Assembly (NCBI GenBank): GCA_903832005.1
Contig: CAIKZO010000029.1
Span: 1-45,312 of the forward strand
Length of the DNA: 45,312 nucleotides
Direction of reading: 5' to 3'
Origin: Enhydrobacter aerosaccus
Lineage (GTDB): Bacteria > Pseudomonadota > Alphaproteobacteria > Reyranellales > Reyranellaceae
Shown: in pieces, positions 43,493 to 45,312 of the stretch
Layout: every line of letters begins with the position of its first letter
How positions within the stretch are numbered: the first letter of the stretch is position 1
Program-made: the position numbers and the translations under genes
The notes under the pieces: generated by a model
Database searches by the model: none
Told to the model about the DNA's origin: nothing
Seen by the model: the letters and a program-made list of their open reading frames with translations, nothing else

Positions 43493-43530
43493 CCTCTCCC
43501 CCGCTAGGGGGAGAGGTTAGGTGAGGGGGC
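43493..43530. repeat. Third copy of the palindromic intergenic repeat
   Basis: CCTCTCCCCC-GC-TAGGGGGAGAGG then TTAGGTGAGGGGG: the same 38-base unit as at 35849, with one changed base (TTAGG for CTAGG). It lies between the fhs stop and the coxG-like gene and could serve as the fhs terminator. Confidence 0.8.
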
Positions 43531-43541
43531 TGCGGGAGGTC

Positions 43542-45239
43542 CTAGAACAACCCGACGATCTTGCCGGTCTCGTCGATGTCGATCGAGTTGGCGGCCGGCG
43601 TCTTCGGCAGGCCGGGCATCGTCATGATGTCGCCGCACACCGCCACGACGAACTCGGCGCCCGCCGAGAGGCGGACTTCGCGGATCGCGACGGTGTGGTC
43701 GACCGGCGCACCCTTGGCGTCGGGGTTGGTCGAGAAGCTGTACTGCGTCTTGGCGATGCAGACCGGCACCTTGCCGAAGCCCATCGCCTCGAACGACGCG
43801 AGCTGGTCGCGCACCGCCTTGGGTGCGGAGATGTCGCTCGCGCGATAGATCTCCTTGGCGATGGTGCGGATCTTTTCCAGCAGCGGCAGGTCGTCGGCGT
43901 AGAGCAGCTTCATCTTGCTCTTGCCGCTGTCGATCACCTTGACCACGGCGCGTACCACGTCGGCCGCACCCTTGCCGCCCTCGGCCCAGTGGTCGGCCAT
44001 CACCGCCTCGACGCCCAGCTTGGCACAAGCGGATTTCACCAGCGCGATCTCGGCGTCGGTGTCGGCGCTGAAGCGGTTGATCGAAACGACCGGCTCGAGA
44101 CCGAACTTCTTCACGTTTTCGACATGGCGCTGCAGGTTGGCCATGCCGGCTTCGAGTGCCTTCAGATTCTCGACCTTGAGGTCTTCCTTCTTCACACCGC
44201 CGTGCATCTTGAGCGCACGGATGGTGGCGACGAGGACGACCGCGTCCGGCATCAGGCCGGTCTTGCGGCACTTGATGTCGATGAACTTCTCGCCGCCCAG
44301 GTCGGCGCCGAAGCCCGCCTCGGTCACCACATAGTCGGCGAGCTTCAGCGCCGTCGTGGTGGCCAGCACGGAGTTGCAGCCGTGCGCGATGTTGGCGAAC
44401 GGGCCGCCGTGGATGAAGGCCGGCGTGCCTTCGAGCGTCTGCACCAGGTTGGGCGAGAGCGCGTCCTTCAGCAGCACCGCCATCGGGCCGTGCGCCTTGA
44501 GGTCGGACGCCTTGATCGGCTTACGGTCGCGCGTGTAGGCCACGATGATGTTGCCGAGGCGGGTCTTCAGGTCCTGCAGGTCCTTGGCGAGGCAGAAGAT
44601 CGCCATGACTTCCGAGGCGACGGTGATGTCGAAGCCGTCTTCACGCGGGAAGCCGTTGGCGACGCCGCCGAGCGACGAGGTGATCTGGCGCAGGCTGCGG
44701 TCGTTCATGTCGACGACGCGGCGCCACGCGACGCGGCGGCCGTCGATGCCCAGCGCATTGCCCCAGTAGATGTGGTTGTCGATCAGCGCGGACAGGAGAT
44801 TGTGCGCAGCACCGATGGCGTGGAAGTCGCCGGTGAAGTGGAGGATGATGTCCTCCATCGGCACGACCTGGGCGTAGCCGCCGCCGGCCGCGCCACCCTT
44901 CATCCCGAAGCTTGGTCCCAGCGACGGCTCGCGCAGGCAGAGCATCGCCTTCTTGCCGATGTGGCAGAGCGCGTCGGTCAGGCCCACGGTCGTCGTCGTC
45001 TTGCCTTCGCCCGCGGGCGTGGGCGAGATCGCGGTGACCAGGATCAGCTTGCCGTCCTTCTTGCCCTGCAGGGACTTGATGTAGTCCATCGAGACCTTGG
45101 CCTTGTAGTGGCCGTAGGGATCGAGGCTTTCGGCGGCGATGCCGAGCTTCTCCTTGGCGACGTCCAGGATCGGCCGCATCTTGGCCTCCTGCGCGATCGC
45201 GATGTCGGACTTGGGACTCGTATGTTGTGACGCGGGCAT
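43542..45239 (-). CDS. fhs: Formate-tetrahydrofolate ligase
   Basis: A 565-residue enzyme, normal length, joining formate to tetrahydrofolate with ATP to give 10-formyl-THF. The P-loop is [77 protein letters not shown] and VVSINRF are all family landmarks. GAGGAAA precedes the ATG at 45239; an upstream Met at 45293 lies in the edge repeat and is not used. It feeds one-carbon units to purine synthesis or serves formate assimilation. Confidence 0.96.
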   Translation of the reverse strand: MPASQHTSPKSDIAIAQEAKMRPILDVAKEKLGIAAESLDPYGHYKAKVSMDYIKSLQGKKDGKLILVTAISPTPAGEGKTTTTVGLTDALCHIGKKAMLCLREPSLGPSFGMKGGAAGGGYAQVVPMEDIILHFTGDFHAIGAAHNLLSALIDNHIYWGNALGIDGRRVAWRRVVDMNDRSLRQITSSLGGVANGFPREDGFDITVASEVMAIFCLAKDLQDLKTRLGNIIVAYTRDRKPIKASDLKAHGPMAVLLKDALSPNLVQTLEGTPAFIHGGPFANIAHGCNSVLATTTALKLADYVVTEAGFGADLGGEKFIDIKCRKTGLMPDAVVLVATIRALKMHGGVKKEDLKVENLKALEAGMANLQRHVENVKKFGLEPVVSINRFSADTDAEIALVKSACAKLGVEAVMADHWAEGGKGAADVVRAVVKVIDSGKSKMKLLYADDLPLLEKIRTIAKEIYRASDISAPKAVRDQLASFEAMGFGKVPVCIAKTQYSFSTNPDAKGAPVDHTVAIREVRLSAGAEFVVAVCGDIMTMPGLPKTPAANSIDIDETGKIVGLF

Positions 45240-45263
45240 GATCGTTTCCTCTATAAAATTATT

Positions 45264-45312
45264 TTGGGACCGCGGGCCTCCAGGCCCGCTCATGATTCAT
45301 GAAGCGGGCCTG
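45264..45312. repeat. Edge repeat with nested palindromes
   Basis: It contains TGGGACCGCGGGCCT (inverse of the first 15 bases of the window), then GCGGGCCT with AGGCCCGC, then a second copy of the GCGGGCCT arm around a central TCATGA/TTCATGA stretch. The element runs out of the window. It is a dispersed hairpin repeat upstream of fhs. Confidence 0.65.

Noticed and set aside
43521..45230. A 569-codon plus-strand open frame opposite fhs
   Set aside because: It is the mirror of fhs codon bias, with no motifs and no ribosome site; fhs itself is unmistakable.

Overview
The window is high-G+C bacterial DNA that reads as an Alphaproteobacterium. Support comes from the codon use, the many orphan solute-binding proteins (two Bug/TTT type, three LivJ type, one DppA type), puuD urate hydroxylase, and a stand-alone NDUFS6-like zinc protein. 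A Reyranella- or Bradyrhizobium-like soil organism would fit, but the genus is a guess. Almost the whole window is coding. Both edges lie in copies of one short repeat in opposite orientations, so the window may be a complete contig that stops at repeats.

Layout. 1-2240: a phage-type DNA-binding protein overlapping an oligopeptide-type binding protein. 2244-5466 (minus): MFS transporter, exported MetX-like hydrolase, small secreted protein. 5582-6559: TTT binding protein. 6613-10431 (minus): three paralogous branched-chain amino acid binding proteins in tandem, divergent from livG-livF-livH-livM (10565-13838). 13848-18438 (minus): RND efflux pump with its adaptor and a small membrane protein. 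18636-21311 (minus): FecR-domain exported protein and a polytopic membrane protein. 21728-21804: tRNA-Arg(CCG). 21921-23317: second TTT binding protein and a RidA-family protein without the usual catalytic Arg. 23314-26819: lipoprotein lipase, zinc protein, MaoC, quinone oxidoreductase and crotonase, with a fatty-acid/CoA flavour.

Accessory block 1 (26871-30144, minus): a TIR-NB-ARC-TPR protein, which is a bacterial NLR-like sensor, then an overlapping two-gene unit that looks like an exported BECR-type ribonuclease toxin and its immunity partner. This pair abuts puuD. puuD and aceB (malate synthase) diverge from a shared promoter with repeated GCATATGC operators. 33138-35834: Gfo/Idh/MocA oxidoreductase and a second polytopic membrane protein. 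35960-37243: ACAD10/11-like acyl-CoA dehydrogenase.

Accessory block 2 (37408-41240, minus): G+C visibly lower (about 50-57% in sampled lines). It holds a SIR2-domain protein overlapping, by ATGA, a 939-residue protein of unknown family. This two-gene module is the best candidate in the window for an undescribed antiphage system. It lies 20 bp downstream of a ThDP enzyme/coxG pair on the same strand. The window closes with fhs (formate-tetrahydrofolate ligase).

Two separate NAD-consuming-type effectors (TIR and SIR2) and one toxin/immunity pair therefore sit within 15 kb, among ordinary metabolic genes and with no integrase or transposase visible. All functional calls come from reading motifs by eye; no database search was run.
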